Assembly: GCA_015060335.1 (NCBI GenBank)
Contig: SUYR01000002.1
Coordinates: forward strand, 1-64,000
Length of the DNA: 64,000 nt
From: Bacteroidales bacterium
GTDB lineage: Bacteria; Bacteroidota; Bacteroidia; Bacteroidales; UBA932
Direction of reading: 5' to 3'
The notes under the pieces are model-generated. The model made no database searches. It saw only the letters and a program-made list of their open reading frames with translations, and was not told the DNA's origin. Shown piece after piece: positions 26,036-34,706 of the stretch (the stretch's first letter is position 1; each line of letters begins with the position of its first letter). The position numbers were made by a program, and so were the translations under genes.

Positions 26036-27500
26036 GGTTGAGAATAATCTTATCGAGAGCAGTCCTGTTTTCTGAAGTGAATGACACTTTAAGGAAACGG
26101 GACTCTTCTTTTGGGCATATATCTGCCAGAGTGCTGACAACAAAAGCATCATGTCTGTCGTTAGGGAAGACCTCTGGCTGAATGATCTCCAACAAGGTAT
26201 AATTTTTCCCATCCGGACTTGAATAGACGGCGATGGATTGTGGAGGGAGAATACCGTCCTTTCTGCAACTGAGCATACGGATGAGAACACGATCTACGTC
26301 AGAGGCATTCTCAATGACGATTTCACTATTGCCTGCCGGATAGAAAGTCCAGCTCGGATCGTTCGGGTCCTCTCCTGCAGGGGCTCCATATCTGCCCAGG
26401 AAGGCATTTTCCACTACTTTCCAGTATGCGTCCCCATTCAGCCACGACATATAATCCTTCCATGCCTGTGCCGACCAATGAGGCTGTCCAAGTCTATATG
26501 CGGAAGAGGGATCCTCAAAAATTCCATACATCATGAATGACACTATACGTTCCACTCCCCCTTCACTCGCAATAGCCATCTGTGAGAGGAAACGATGAAA
26601 TGAAGCCGGGATCAGAGCTGAAGTCCTGTCATTTGTATTTCCTTCCCATGCAAATGATTCACAGTTGGCCCACATCTGAATACCTGCCTTATCATGTATG
26701 GCACGAAGCTTCTTCCAGTTCTGCCTGAGCCTTGTCATCGGATAACGTTCTCTGACACACCCGATCTCATCCTGATAAGCTATTATATCCACCTTCAGAC
26801 GACATATCTGCTGTTCATAACGAGGATCAGAAAAATCTGAATTGAAAATACCGTATGGAGATATCAGGATCTGCTTGCCAGGAGTAAGTTCACGGGCTCT
26901 TGCACTTAATGAATTTACCGCCTCGACCGCATAATCCGTCAGCACGGGACCCAGACAGTCCTCAACAGGCAGATACCAGCCATACATCGCAGGATGATTG
27001 CCATAAATAGCAGACAGTTCCTCCATCATTTCCAGCTGGCGTCCCTTGATTGCCGGATCTCTCAGATTGTCATCCTGATCCTTTGCCCAGCCTGTACTCA
27101 TAAAGACCTTCATACCATGTTCTGCAGCAGCCTCCATAATGGCATCGACAGGACTCTGTCTCTGATGCGGATACTGCCACGGCATCAGTCCGGATGGATA
27201 ATATGACTTACCTTCATTTGCAACAGCCATGATGATAAGATATTCCATACCCATCTTGTGAAGTTCACTGACTTTGGTCTTCCACATCAGCGGATCTGTA
27301 CCGTCTATATGAAGAGGATTCGTATATTTATTACGGACATCCTGATACGGAAGATTGATGAAACTGCCGGTCACTGGCAATATCTTCTCACAAGAAACAG
27401 CTGTCCCAGAAGAATCCGAAACAGCCGTCCTGCTTTCATTTCCACATCCCTGCAGCAGAATTGCCGACAGGAACAGAGTCAGAAATATTGTTCTATTCAT
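26028..27500 (-). CDS. DUF4434 family TIM-barrel lipoprotein with C-terminal beta domain (paralogue C)
   Basis: The 490-residue lipoprotein has the signal MNRTIFLTLFLSAILLQGC (Cys19). The barrel (about 40-360) includes VTGSFINLPYQD, YGWYLPVED (Glu180) and MWANCESFAWEG (Glu281). The two glutamates align with those of the other DUF4434 proteins, although overall similarity is low. A C-terminal beta domain (about 385-490, IVIENASDVDRVLIRM and FLKVSFTSENRT) resembles a discoidin-type carbohydrate-binding module. It closes the glycan locus on the right and is convergent with the ROK gene, sharing 8 bp. Confidence 0.75.
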   Translation of the reverse strand: MNRTIFLTLFLSAILLQGCGNESRTAVSDSSGTAVSCEKILPVTGSFINLPYQDVRNKYTNPLHIDGTDPLMWKTKVSELHKMGMEYLIIMAVANEGKSYYPSGLMPWQYPHQRQSPVDAIMEAAAEHGMKVFMSTGWAKDQDDNLRDPAIKGRQLEMMEELSAIYGNHPAMYGWYLPVEDCLGPVLTDYAVEAVNSLSARARELTPGKQILISPYGIFNSDFSDPRYEQQICRLKVDIIAYQDEIGCVRERYPMTRLRQNWKKLRAIHDKAGIQMWANCESFAWEGNTNDRTSALIPASFHRFLSQMAIASEGGVERIVSFMMYGIFEDPSSAYRLGQPHWSAQAWKDYMSWLNGDAYWKVVENAFLGRYGAPAGEDPNDPSWTFYPAGNSEIVIENASDVDRVLIRMLSCRKDGILPPQSIAVYSSPDGKNYTLLEIIQPEVFPNDRHDAFVVSTLADICPKEESRFLKVSFTSENRTALDKIILNPR

Positions 27501-27505
27501 ATCAA

Positions 27506-27967
27506 TTACATTTCATCCGGAGCATACTTGAACGGATCAAGAGGCGAAGAATAGTTGCAATAGTCTGACTCAACAAAGAAACGTTTGAGCTCGATCTCAG
27601 CATTTTCAACAGAGTCTGATGTATGCACGACATTCTCCTGAGCGCTGAGGCTGTAGTCACCTCGAATTGTGCCGGGAACAGCCTTGCTTGCCTTCGTAGC
27701 ACCCGCCATATCTCTTACAACCTGAACAGCGCTATAGCCTTCCCAGCAGCAGAGAATTACAGGAGCAGCCATCATACCGTCCCTCAGCCAAGGGAAGAAT
27801 GGTCTGTCCAGAAGGTGTGCATAGTGCACCTTGAGAATTTCCTCATCAAGCTGAACCATCTTCATTGCAACAAGTTTGAGACCTCTCTTCTCGAATCTCG
27901 AGATCACTTCACCAACGAGGCCTCTCTGAAGACAGCCCGGTTTAAGAATTACTAAAGTTCTTTCCAT
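27506..27967 (-). CDS. ndk: Nucleoside diphosphate kinase
   Basis: The 153-residue protein matches Ndk: ERTLVILKPGCLQRGLVGE at the start, GTIRGDYS, and the active-site segment ENVVHTSDSVENAEIELKRF. The histidine that carries the phosphate is present. The neighbouring residue is Thr where many families have Gly (HGSDS), a variant I recall in Bacteroidales. It transfers the gamma phosphate from ATP to nucleoside diphosphates. It lies 5 bases from the end of the DUF4434 gene upstream, but there is no functional link to that locus. Confidence 0.95.
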   Translation of the reverse strand: MERTLVILKPGCLQRGLVGEVISRFEKRGLKLVAMKMVQLDEEILKVHYAHLLDRPFFPWLRDGMMAAPVILCCWEGYSAVQVVRDMAGATKASKAVPGTIRGDYSLSAQENVVHTSDSVENAEIELKRFFVESDYCNYSSPLDPFKYAPDEM

Positions 27968-28043
27968 AATATTTGTTTGAATTATAACTTTTTAGCAAAT
28001 TTCCGTAAAATTATCAAATAGTTTTGATAAAACAAAATATGGT

Positions 28044-28076
28044 ATTGTCAAGCAACCGGATATTTGATTATATTTG
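28044..28076 (+). promoter_or_regulatory. Bacteroidota-type promoter
   Basis: ATTG at 28044-28047 and TATATTTG at 28069-28076 are separated by 21 bases, close to the -33/-7 consensus TTTG-N19-21-TAnnTTTG. It serves the small membrane protein starting at 28094. Confidence 0.55.
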
Positions 28077-28093
28077 CCCTAAAATAAGATAAC

Positions 28094-28474
28094 ATGAAAG
28101 GAAAGATCATCGGTGGATTCACATTAATTGCAGCCATTGTGCTGGCAGGATTCATCTTCTTCAAATTCTATTTTGTATTTGGAGAAGGGGTCAAGGCAGG
28201 AGAGCTTAATTTTGTAGTTTACAAGGGATACATTTTCAAGACATACGAAGGACGTGCCATACAGGCCGGATTCGGAAAGGGCAAAGGCGTCAATGCCGGT
28301 GCCATACAGTCATACGAGTTTGATTTTTCCATAACGGACAAAAACATTGCAGACTCGCTCATGAGGTGCGGAGGCAAGACCGTAGAGCTGCACTATAAGG
28401 AATATCTCGGAACACTCCCTTGGAGAGGCAAGCAAAAATATATCGTTGACAGAATAGTCTCTGTCAGAGAATAA
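28094..28474 (+). CDS. Small membrane-anchored protein of unknown function
   Basis: The 126-residue protein has a single N-terminal transmembrane segment (about 5-28, IIGGFTLIAAIVLAGFIFF). A soluble beta-rich part follows with KTYEGRAIQAGFGKGKG, IADSLMRCGGKTVELHYKEY and LPWRGKQKYIVDRIVSVRE. I recall similar short proteins in other Bacteroidales, sometimes given misleading enzyme names. No catalytic motif is visible. A good promoter precedes it, and it may be co-transcribed with the peptidase 13 bases downstream. Confidence 0.7.
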   Translation: MKGKIIGGFTLIAAIVLAGFIFFKFYFVFGEGVKAGELNFVVYKGYIFKTYEGRAIQAGFGKGKGVNAGAIQSYEFDFSITDKNIADSLMRCGGKTVELHYKEYLGTLPWRGKQKYIVDRIVSVRE

Positions 28475-28487
28475 CATATACAAAAAT

Positions 28488-30488
28488 ATGAGAAGAACAC
28501 TAACATTCCTGGGCGCGATGTGTCTGGGAGTCATCCTTTCGGCACAGACAGGAATCATGAATACAAGACCGGCAAACAATACTGAGGGCAAGATACTGAC
28601 AATGGAGGAGACCATTCTGTCCCGCGAACTTGCACCGGAAGATCTTCGATGCAGATGGATAGACAACGGTCATCTCGCCATATACAAGGAGGGAAAATGG
28701 CAGAAGTATGATATCGCTGATGGAAGTCTTGAAAAATTTGTGTCATCCAAGTCAAGACCGTTTGCATTCTGCAGAAACAAGGACCTGTATCTGATGGGAA
28801 GGGATAGCGTAGCTGTACCCGTGGCAGTAAGTGAAGACAGTAACATTTCATACGGACAGGCAGTCAGCCGTAATGAATTCGGCATATCCGGAGGTATATT
28901 CATGTCTCCGGACAGCAGTAAGGTCGCATTCTATAAAAAGGACGAATCTCTTGTCAGTTCATTCCCACTTCTCGACATCACCACCAGAACCGGAAGCCTC
29001 AAGGAGATCAAATACCCTATGGCGGGTATGGATTCAGAAAGGATCTGGCTGGGTATATATGACCTTACAGACAAAAACACCGTATATCTTGACGTCAATG
29101 ATTTTGGCGACGACAGATATCTGACGAACATTGCATGGTCCCCTGACGGAAGCAGGATACTTGTACAGGTTCTGGACAGAAGTCAGAAACACATGAAGCT
29201 GAACGTTTATGATTCAGCTGACGGATCGTTCATAAAGACTATTCTGACAGAAGACAGCGACAGATACGTAGAGCCGCTCGACCCTGTATATTTCATCAAA
29301 GGACAGCAGGATATGTTCGTTTACCGTACCGCCTCACGTGACGGATACCGCAATCTGTATCTTTGTGATTATGATGGTAACATACGACGCCTTACAAGCA
29401 CAGATGCAGATGTAGCATATGTTGCCAATGACGGCAGATATGTTTATTATACATCTGCCGAAGTGTCCCCTGTCGAGAATCATCTGTTCAGGATTGAGAT
29501 CAAAGGGCTCAAGAAAGGTGTGGATAAAGCTGTTGCAGGAAAGCCGCAGAGACTTACTCAGGCGCCTGGATGGCACAACATATCAATGAACAACGACTGC
29601 AGCGCATATGTGGACAGCTACAGTTCACTTACAGTACCGAGAGTCATCGACCTGTGCAAGGCGGACGGAAAGGCAATCAGGAATCTTCTTACAGCACCTG
29701 ACCCTACTCTGGACTATGCATTCACCGAGATTTCCATCGGAACAGTAAAGAGTGCCGACGGGCAGTATGACAATTACTACAGACTCATCAAGCCAAAGGA
29801 CTTTGATCCGTCCAAGAAGTATCCTGTAATCCTTTATGTCTATGGAGGTCCGCACTCACAGATGGTGCAGAACACTTTCCTTGCACAGCTCAGAAGATGG
29901 GAGATGTATATGGCTCAGAGAGGTTATCTCGTATATGTTCAGGACAACAGAGGCACAAGAAACCGAGGACTTGCATTCGAGCAGGCGATCCACGGACAGT
30001 GCGGACAGGCTGAAATGGCCGACCAGATGGAAGGCATAAAGATGCTTATGAGTCTTCCATATGTGGACAAGGACCGCATAGGAGTACACGGATGGAGCTA
30101 TGGCGGATTCATGACCATATCGCTCATCACCAACCATCCGGACATATTCAAGGTAGCTGTTGCCGGAGGTCCTGTCATCGACTGGAAATGGTACGAAGTC
30201 ATGTATGGAGAGAGATATATGGACCATCCGGACACAAACCCTGAGGGATATGCAAAGACAAGTCTGATAAACAAGGCAAAGGACCTGAAAGGCAAGCTGC
30301 TTATATGCCAGGGTGCAATCGACCCTGTTGTTGTCTGGGAGCACAGCCTGAGCTTCATCAGGGAATGCATAAAGAACAATGTCCAGGTGGACTATTTCCC
30401 ATATCCATGTGCTGAACATAATGTCATGGGCAAGGACAGAGTACACCTTCATGACAAGATCAGCATGTACTTTGAAGACTATCTGTAG
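28488..30488 (+). CDS. Prolyl oligopeptidase family (S9, DPP-IV-like) peptidase
   Basis: The 666-residue protein has a signal peptide (MRRTLTFLGAMCLGVILSAQ). The N-terminal propeller of DPP-IV type (about 60-430) includes ISGGIFMSPDSSKVAFY, NIAWSPDGSRILVQ and FVYRTASRDGYRNLY. The C-terminal alpha/beta hydrolase has GWSYGGF (Ser537), IDPVV (Asp612) and CAEHNVMG (His644) as catalytic triad. It removes dipeptides, often Xaa-Pro, in the periplasm. Its 3' end overlaps the convergent outer-membrane protein gene by 10 bp. Confidence 0.93.
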   Translation: MRRTLTFLGAMCLGVILSAQTGIMNTRPANNTEGKILTMEETILSRELAPEDLRCRWIDNGHLAIYKEGKWQKYDIADGSLEKFVSSKSRPFAFCRNKDLYLMGRDSVAVPVAVSEDSNISYGQAVSRNEFGISGGIFMSPDSSKVAFYKKDESLVSSFPLLDITTRTGSLKEIKYPMAGMDSERIWLGIYDLTDKNTVYLDVNDFGDDRYLTNIAWSPDGSRILVQVLDRSQKHMKLNVYDSADGSFIKTILTEDSDRYVEPLDPVYFIKGQQDMFVYRTASRDGYRNLYLCDYDGNIRRLTSTDADVAYVANDGRYVYYTSAEVSPVENHLFRIEIKGLKKGVDKAVAGKPQRLTQAPGWHNISMNNDCSAYVDSYSSLTVPRVIDLCKADGKAIRNLLTAPDPTLDYAFTEISIGTVKSADGQYDNYYRLIKPKDFDPSKKYPVILYVYGGPHSQMVQNTFLAQLRRWEMYMAQRGYLVYVQDNRGTRNRGLAFEQAIHGQCGQAEMADQMEGIKMLMSLPYVDKDRIGVHGWSYGGFMTISLITNHPDIFKVAVAGGPVIDWKWYEVMYGERYMDHPDTNPEGYAKTSLINKAKDLKGKLLICQGAIDPVVVWEHSLSFIRECIKNNVQVDYFPYPCAEHNVMGKDRVHLHDKISMYFEDYL

Positions 30489-31177
30489 CGGGATTTCTTC
30501 GGGTCAAATGGCTTCGGAGTCACTGAAGTACCGACCCCTATGATGAACTCGCCTACTACGAAAGTTGCCTGCACGCCGAAAGAGAACACCTCCGGAGTTG
30601 CAGGCATTTTTACTGCCGCACCGTCTGCACTCGGATACACTATAGGTGAATAGACTGAGAGTGACTGGAAATACTGATTCCAAAGCGTAATCGTCACTAT
30701 TGCTGAAGGATGCCATATGAAACCCTCACGATTGCCTATTCCCCAGTTATTACCCATGACACCGAGCTGCGCGCCATACAATATCCCTGAAAGCATATAG
30801 AAATTACGGGCAATACGGAATGTATTACCTATCATCATCTGCTGGGTAATGTAAAGCTGAGGAATATTTATCGAGTTATATCCATCCAGAGTTGAGAAGA
30901 ACTTATCAGGATGAGATATGGAGTATTCGCCAAAACCTACACTTCCGTCAAAACCTGATACGGGTATGACCTTTACGACCGGACGTGGAAGCGGGGCTGA
31001 AGTCCAGGGTTGTATGCCGACAAGTCTGGAACGCGGAATGAAGAGTTCCGGAGAGAGGAAATCCGGGATCCTGTTCGGAACAGAATCGACAGGAGGCATC
31101 AGACTCATGACCTGACGTTCCTGAGCCGAGAGGGTCAATGAGACAGTAAATAACAGTATTGCCAATATATATTTCAT
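30479..31177 (-). CDS. Exported protein, probably outer-membrane, unknown function
   Basis: I start at the ATG opening a signal peptide, MKYILAILLFTVSLTLSAQ (232 residues). The mature part has many alternating hydrophobic strands (SVGFGEYSISHP, IPQLYITQQMMIG, FSFGVQATFVVGEFIIGVGTSV), suggesting an outer-membrane beta structure of a type common in Bacteroidales. No specific family can be named. It overlaps the end of the S9 peptidase gene. Confidence 0.6.
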   Translation of the reverse strand: MKYILAILLFTVSLTLSAQERQVMSLMPPVDSVPNRIPDFLSPELFIPRSRLVGIQPWTSAPLPRPVVKVIPVSGFDGSVGFGEYSISHPDKFFSTLDGYNSINIPQLYITQQMMIGNTFRIARNFYMLSGILYGAQLGVMGNNWGIGNREGFIWHPSAIVTITLWNQYFQSLSVYSPIVYPSADGAAVKMPATPEVFSFGVQATFVVGEFIIGVGTSVTPKPFDPKKSRYR

Positions 31178-31288
31178 AAATCTTTCATTTTCGGATGCCA
31201 GGCCGGGCTGAACATGACATCTTTTAGCAAAAAATGGCAAGGAGTATGCCCCAAATGAATTATATTTGCATGGATCAATAACAAAGAG

Positions 31289-32557
31289 ATGAAATCGATA
31301 AAAGACGTATATAAGATAGGCAAAGGTCCTTCAAGCAGCCATACAATGGGACCATTCAAGGCAGTCAGACATTATATGGAGAATCACCCGGACACTTATG
31401 GTCTGCATGTCATTCTGTATGGTTCTCTGGCGGCAACAGGCAAGGGACACCTTACTGATATCGCCATAGAGGAAGCGTTCGCCACATGGAGGTATTCAGA
31501 GAAGGAAACTCTCGAAAACAAATTCAAGAGAAGCGGAGATGTCACCATAGAATGGATGCCTAAGGAAAATCTGCAGATCCATCCTAACGGAATGAAGATA
31601 GCATCAGTCAATTATGACGGTGACCTTTATGACAAATGGACATATTACAGTATTGGTGGAGGAGATATACTCTGTATGGAATGTCCGATAGAGACAGACG
31701 ATGATGACAACTTGTATGACATGACGACCATGACTGATATCATGGACTGGTGCAACAGGACAGGAAAGTCTTATTGGGAATATGTTGAAGACATCGAAGG
31801 AAAGAATTCGGACGTATGGAGTCATCTGGAGCTTGTGTGGAAAGTGATGCAGGAAGCCGTGGAACGAGGTATCGAGAATGAAGGTGTGCTGCCCGGCCCG
31901 CTCAATCTAAGAAGAAAAGCTCTCAGTTATCATGTAAGGGCATTCGGTCAGGGAGACACATTCAAGACAAGAGGTCTTGTATTCGCATATGCACTTGCCG
32001 TAAGTGAAGAGAATGCAGCAGGAGGCACCATTGTGACTGCACCAACATGCGGATCATGCGGAGTTCTGCCGAGCGTGCTTTACCATATGAAGAAAAGATA
32101 TAATTTCAGCGACGCCCGCATCATAAAGGCATTGGCTACCTGCGGTCTTATAGGAAGCGTAGTGAAGCATAACGCATCTGTTTCCGGAGCAGAAGTAGGC
32201 TGTCAGGGAGAGGTAGGAGTGGCATGTGCTATGGCAGCTGCGGCTGTTGCACAGCTGATGGGAGGAAGTCCGTCTCAGATAGAATATGCAGCAGAAATGG
32301 GACTCGAGCATCATCTCGGCCTGACCTGTGACCCAGTATGCGGACTCGTTCAGATACCATGTATTGAAAGGAACGCATATGCTGCCGCTCGAGCTATGGA
32401 TGCCGGAATATACGCACTCTATACGGACGGACGCCATAGAGTGTCATTCGATCAGGCTGTAAAGGTAATGAAGCAGACCGGACACGACCTGCCATCCCTA
32501 TATAAGGAAACAAGCGAGGGAGGTCTGGCAAAGGCTATCGATCAAAAGCCTATTTAA
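31289..32557 (+). CDS. sdaA: L-serine ammonia-lyase (iron-sulfur type)
   Basis: The 422-residue single-chain enzyme contains the N-terminal beta domain with GKGPSSSHTMGP (about 11-22). The alpha domain has VTAPTCGSCGVLPSVLYHM, ASVSGAEVGCQGEVGVACAMAA and LTCDPVCGLVQIPCIERN, whose cysteines ligate the 4Fe-4S cluster. It deaminates L-serine to pyruvate and ammonia in the cytoplasm. A TATATTTG box at 31261-31268 precedes the gene, without an obvious -33 partner. Its last 8 bases overlap the convergent hydrolase gene. Confidence 0.95.
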   Translation: MKSIKDVYKIGKGPSSSHTMGPFKAVRHYMENHPDTYGLHVILYGSLAATGKGHLTDIAIEEAFATWRYSEKETLENKFKRSGDVTIEWMPKENLQIHPNGMKIASVNYDGDLYDKWTYYSIGGGDILCMECPIETDDDDNLYDMTTMTDIMDWCNRTGKSYWEYVEDIEGKNSDVWSHLELVWKVMQEAVERGIENEGVLPGPLNLRRKALSYHVRAFGQGDTFKTRGLVFAYALAVSEENAAGGTIVTAPTCGSCGVLPSVLYHMKKRYNFSDARIIKALATCGLIGSVVKHNASVSGAEVGCQGEVGVACAMAAAAVAQLMGGSPSQIEYAAEMGLEHHLGLTCDPVCGLVQIPCIERNAYAAARAMDAGIYALYTDGRHRVSFDQAVKVMKQTGHDLPSLYKETSEGGLAKAIDQKPI

Positions 32558-33464
32558 GTCCCATAAAGTCAAGGATTTCTGCCCAGACAGCCTCCTTGCC
32601 GATTTCATTGAGGACTTCATGACGCATACCTGGATATAGTACAGAGGTTACATTCGTGTAGCCTCTGTCGCATAAGTTCTGCACAGACTGATGAAATTTC
32701 TTCTCACTTGTCATGACGGGATCGTCCGCCCCAGAAATGAAGATTATCGGCATGTCAGAATGCTTTACAGCCCATTTCTGGCTATTGTAAGTCTCTGCCA
32801 TCATGCACATTACATTATATGAACAGTTCGCTGTCATAGTAAAGTTGCACAAAGGATTATCAGCGAAATTCCGACGCACCTGAGGATCGGAGCAGGTCCA
32901 TGCCTGGTCGCCTTCAGAGCGGAATGCCTTGTTATATCTGTCCGAGGTACCTTTCTGGCTGTTTGTCATCCTGTGACGTGACATGCCTGCCTTGCACAGA
33001 AGCCAGGTGATTGCACGCCCCACACGGGACATAGGATTCCAGCTCGGACTGCCAGAGACTATGAGTCCGTCAATGGAAGAATCGTCATATTTTACATATA
33101 TCCTTGCAGCCATCGATCCCATGCTGTGTCCGAGAAGATAAACCGGTTTGCCGGGAAAAGCATCATGGACCCAGTCTGTTATCATCCTCATATCATCCAC
33201 AAGAGCCTTGTACCCGCCATCATACATATATCCGAGATCCTTGTAGGACCATACGCTTCTACCATGTCCACGATGATCTCCGGCAACACATGCCACCCCA
33301 TGAGCAGCCATATATTGCATGACCGGCATGAACCTTTCCTTGCATCCGCATATTCCATGTGAAAACTGCAGGACTGCTTTTGTCTCATGCTCCGGAGCTA
33401 CTACCACTACACCTATAGGAAGAGAGTCAACACGTGACTGTAACTTCATTTCTCTAATCATCAT
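32550..33464 (-). CDS. Alpha/beta hydrolase, lysophospholipase/monoacylglycerol-lipase-like
   Basis: The 304-residue cytoplasmic protein fits the Hydrolase_4 family: FSHGICGCKERF (oxyanion region), GDHRGHGRS, the nucleophile elbow LLGHSMGSM (Ser114), ISGADDPV (Asp) and YPGMRHEVLNE (His). Such enzymes hydrolyse lysophospholipids or monoglycerides, but many act on other esters. An in-frame ATG lies one codon downstream, so the start could be there. The stop overlaps sdaA. Confidence 0.85.
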   Translation of the reverse strand: MMIREMKLQSRVDSLPIGVVVVAPEHETKAVLQFSHGICGCKERFMPVMQYMAAHGVACVAGDHRGHGRSVWSYKDLGYMYDGGYKALVDDMRMITDWVHDAFPGKPVYLLGHSMGSMAARIYVKYDDSSIDGLIVSGSPSWNPMSRVGRAITWLLCKAGMSRHRMTNSQKGTSDRYNKAFRSEGDQAWTCSDPQVRRNFADNPLCNFTMTANCSYNVMCMMAETYNSQKWAVKHSDMPIIFISGADDPVMTSEKKFHQSVQNLCDRGYTNVTSVLYPGMRHEVLNEIGKEAVWAEILDFMGLK

Positions 33465-33522
33465 TCAAAAATTTAGGAATTTCAGACAGACAAAATACAT
33501 ACCTGAATAAACCTAAGGAGCA

Positions 33523-34650
33523 TCATTCAGACCTTCTGGCAAAGCTTGACGTAAGACTGTTCAGGTTGAAAAGCAGTGAAACCATCTGCTGACATCCGCT
33601 GTATCTCGAGCCGTTGAAATGAAAGAAGGCTGACACCCGGATTTTGAGATAATTGCCGATTGTCGGCTCATAGTAGAATTCAAGACGGTCATAGAAGCCG
33701 GAATCAGCACTGCCGTCATCACGAACTCGATAAAAAGGATCCCCAAAATAAAGGTCAGTTCCGTATTTCTGTCCTACGTTATCTGTCATATTGTAATACG
33801 GCATCATATCGAATCCGTAGAACATTCTGTTTCGGATACCTACATTCCAGTTTCTGACTTCCTGATCGAACTCACCCCCATAAGGACAGACGAATGTACC
33901 CACATATTTACGGTCCCTCTGCACTGCCTGAAGATATCCGAGACGGAAAGACAGGATCTGCATACCAACATTTTCAGACAAGTCGAAACGGACATATGGA
34001 TTGATGAGTATATTATCTACCAGGCCCTTGGCCTTGACGGAATTGGCATAGTGAAGCATATAGCCGGCATATCCCAGAGACATGAACGGAAGTATCCTGC
34101 CCTCTCCTGAAGTGAAGACCATGAATTTCTCGCGCCTGTCCTGACCATATTGTCCCATCCAGTCACATCCAACCTCGAAATATGCCTTCGGTCTGCGGAA
34201 CTTCAGAAGCAGTCCTTCGAGATTATTGTCATAGAATCTGAGAGAATCGGAAAAGAATGCCTGCGACCAGGAGCCTTCCATTGTACTGCGTGGAAATATT
34301 CCAGCATATATCTCCATTTCAGTCTTTGATACCTTCTTGCTGAAATTATAATATAGAGTCAATTCCCTGAACAAGTCCAGATCCTTGCCTGAACCGAAAT
34401 CCTTCATGACATCTATACCTGCCATGACACGGTGTCTTGCTCCGTTCTGCTCGCCTATTGAGAGTCCGACCTGAGGCGTAAGACGTGCACCGAAGATAGT
34501 CATGGAAGGGGTAAAGTAGGATCTTCTTATCTCTCGGTTATCAAACAGCATTTCAAAATCAACGTCATAAGCAAATGACAGCTTTGACTTTTCGTCTGCA
34601 GACGCAGCCACAGGCAACAGCATAAGTATTATGAAGAATAATCTTTTCAT
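33523..34650 (-). CDS. Exported beta-barrel-type protein, unknown function
   Basis: I start at the internal ATG where a signal peptide begins (MKRLFFIILMLLPVAASA; 375 residues). The mature protein consists of repeated amphipathic strands with many aromatic residues (LTLYYNFSKKVSKTEMEIYAG, YFEVGCDWMGQYG, GFDMMPYYNMTDNVG), as in outer-membrane barrels. I cannot assign a family. The protein ends FNLNSLTSSFARRSE, without the terminal aromatic residue common in outer-membrane proteins. Confidence 0.6.
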   Translation of the reverse strand: MKRLFFIILMLLPVAASADEKSKLSFAYDVDFEMLFDNREIRRSYFTPSMTIFGARLTPQVGLSIGEQNGARHRVMAGIDVMKDFGSGKDLDLFRELTLYYNFSKKVSKTEMEIYAGIFPRSTMEGSWSQAFFSDSLRFYDNNLEGLLLKFRRPKAYFEVGCDWMGQYGQDRREKFMVFTSGEGRILPFMSLGYAGYMLHYANSVKAKGLVDNILINPYVRFDLSENVGMQILSFRLGYLQAVQRDRKYVGTFVCPYGGEFDQEVRNWNVGIRNRMFYGFDMMPYYNMTDNVGQKYGTDLYFGDPFYRVRDDGSADSGFYDRLEFYYEPTIGNYLKIRVSAFFHFNGSRYSGCQQMVSLLFNLNSLTSSFARRSE

Positions 34651-34706
34651 TTCCCTATTAGAGCAAATTTGTTTCAAAGATAACACTTTTATCGTATTTT
34701 TGCCTT

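Noticed and set aside
27506..27967. Inactive Ndk because the active-site motif reads HTSDS
   Set aside because: The phosphorylated His and surrounding residues are intact, and Thr at this place appears to be a lineage variant.
29856..30452. 198-codon open frame opposite the S9 peptidase catalytic domain
   Set aside because: It is fully antisense to the conserved catalytic region of the peptidase, so the open frame follows from codon bias.
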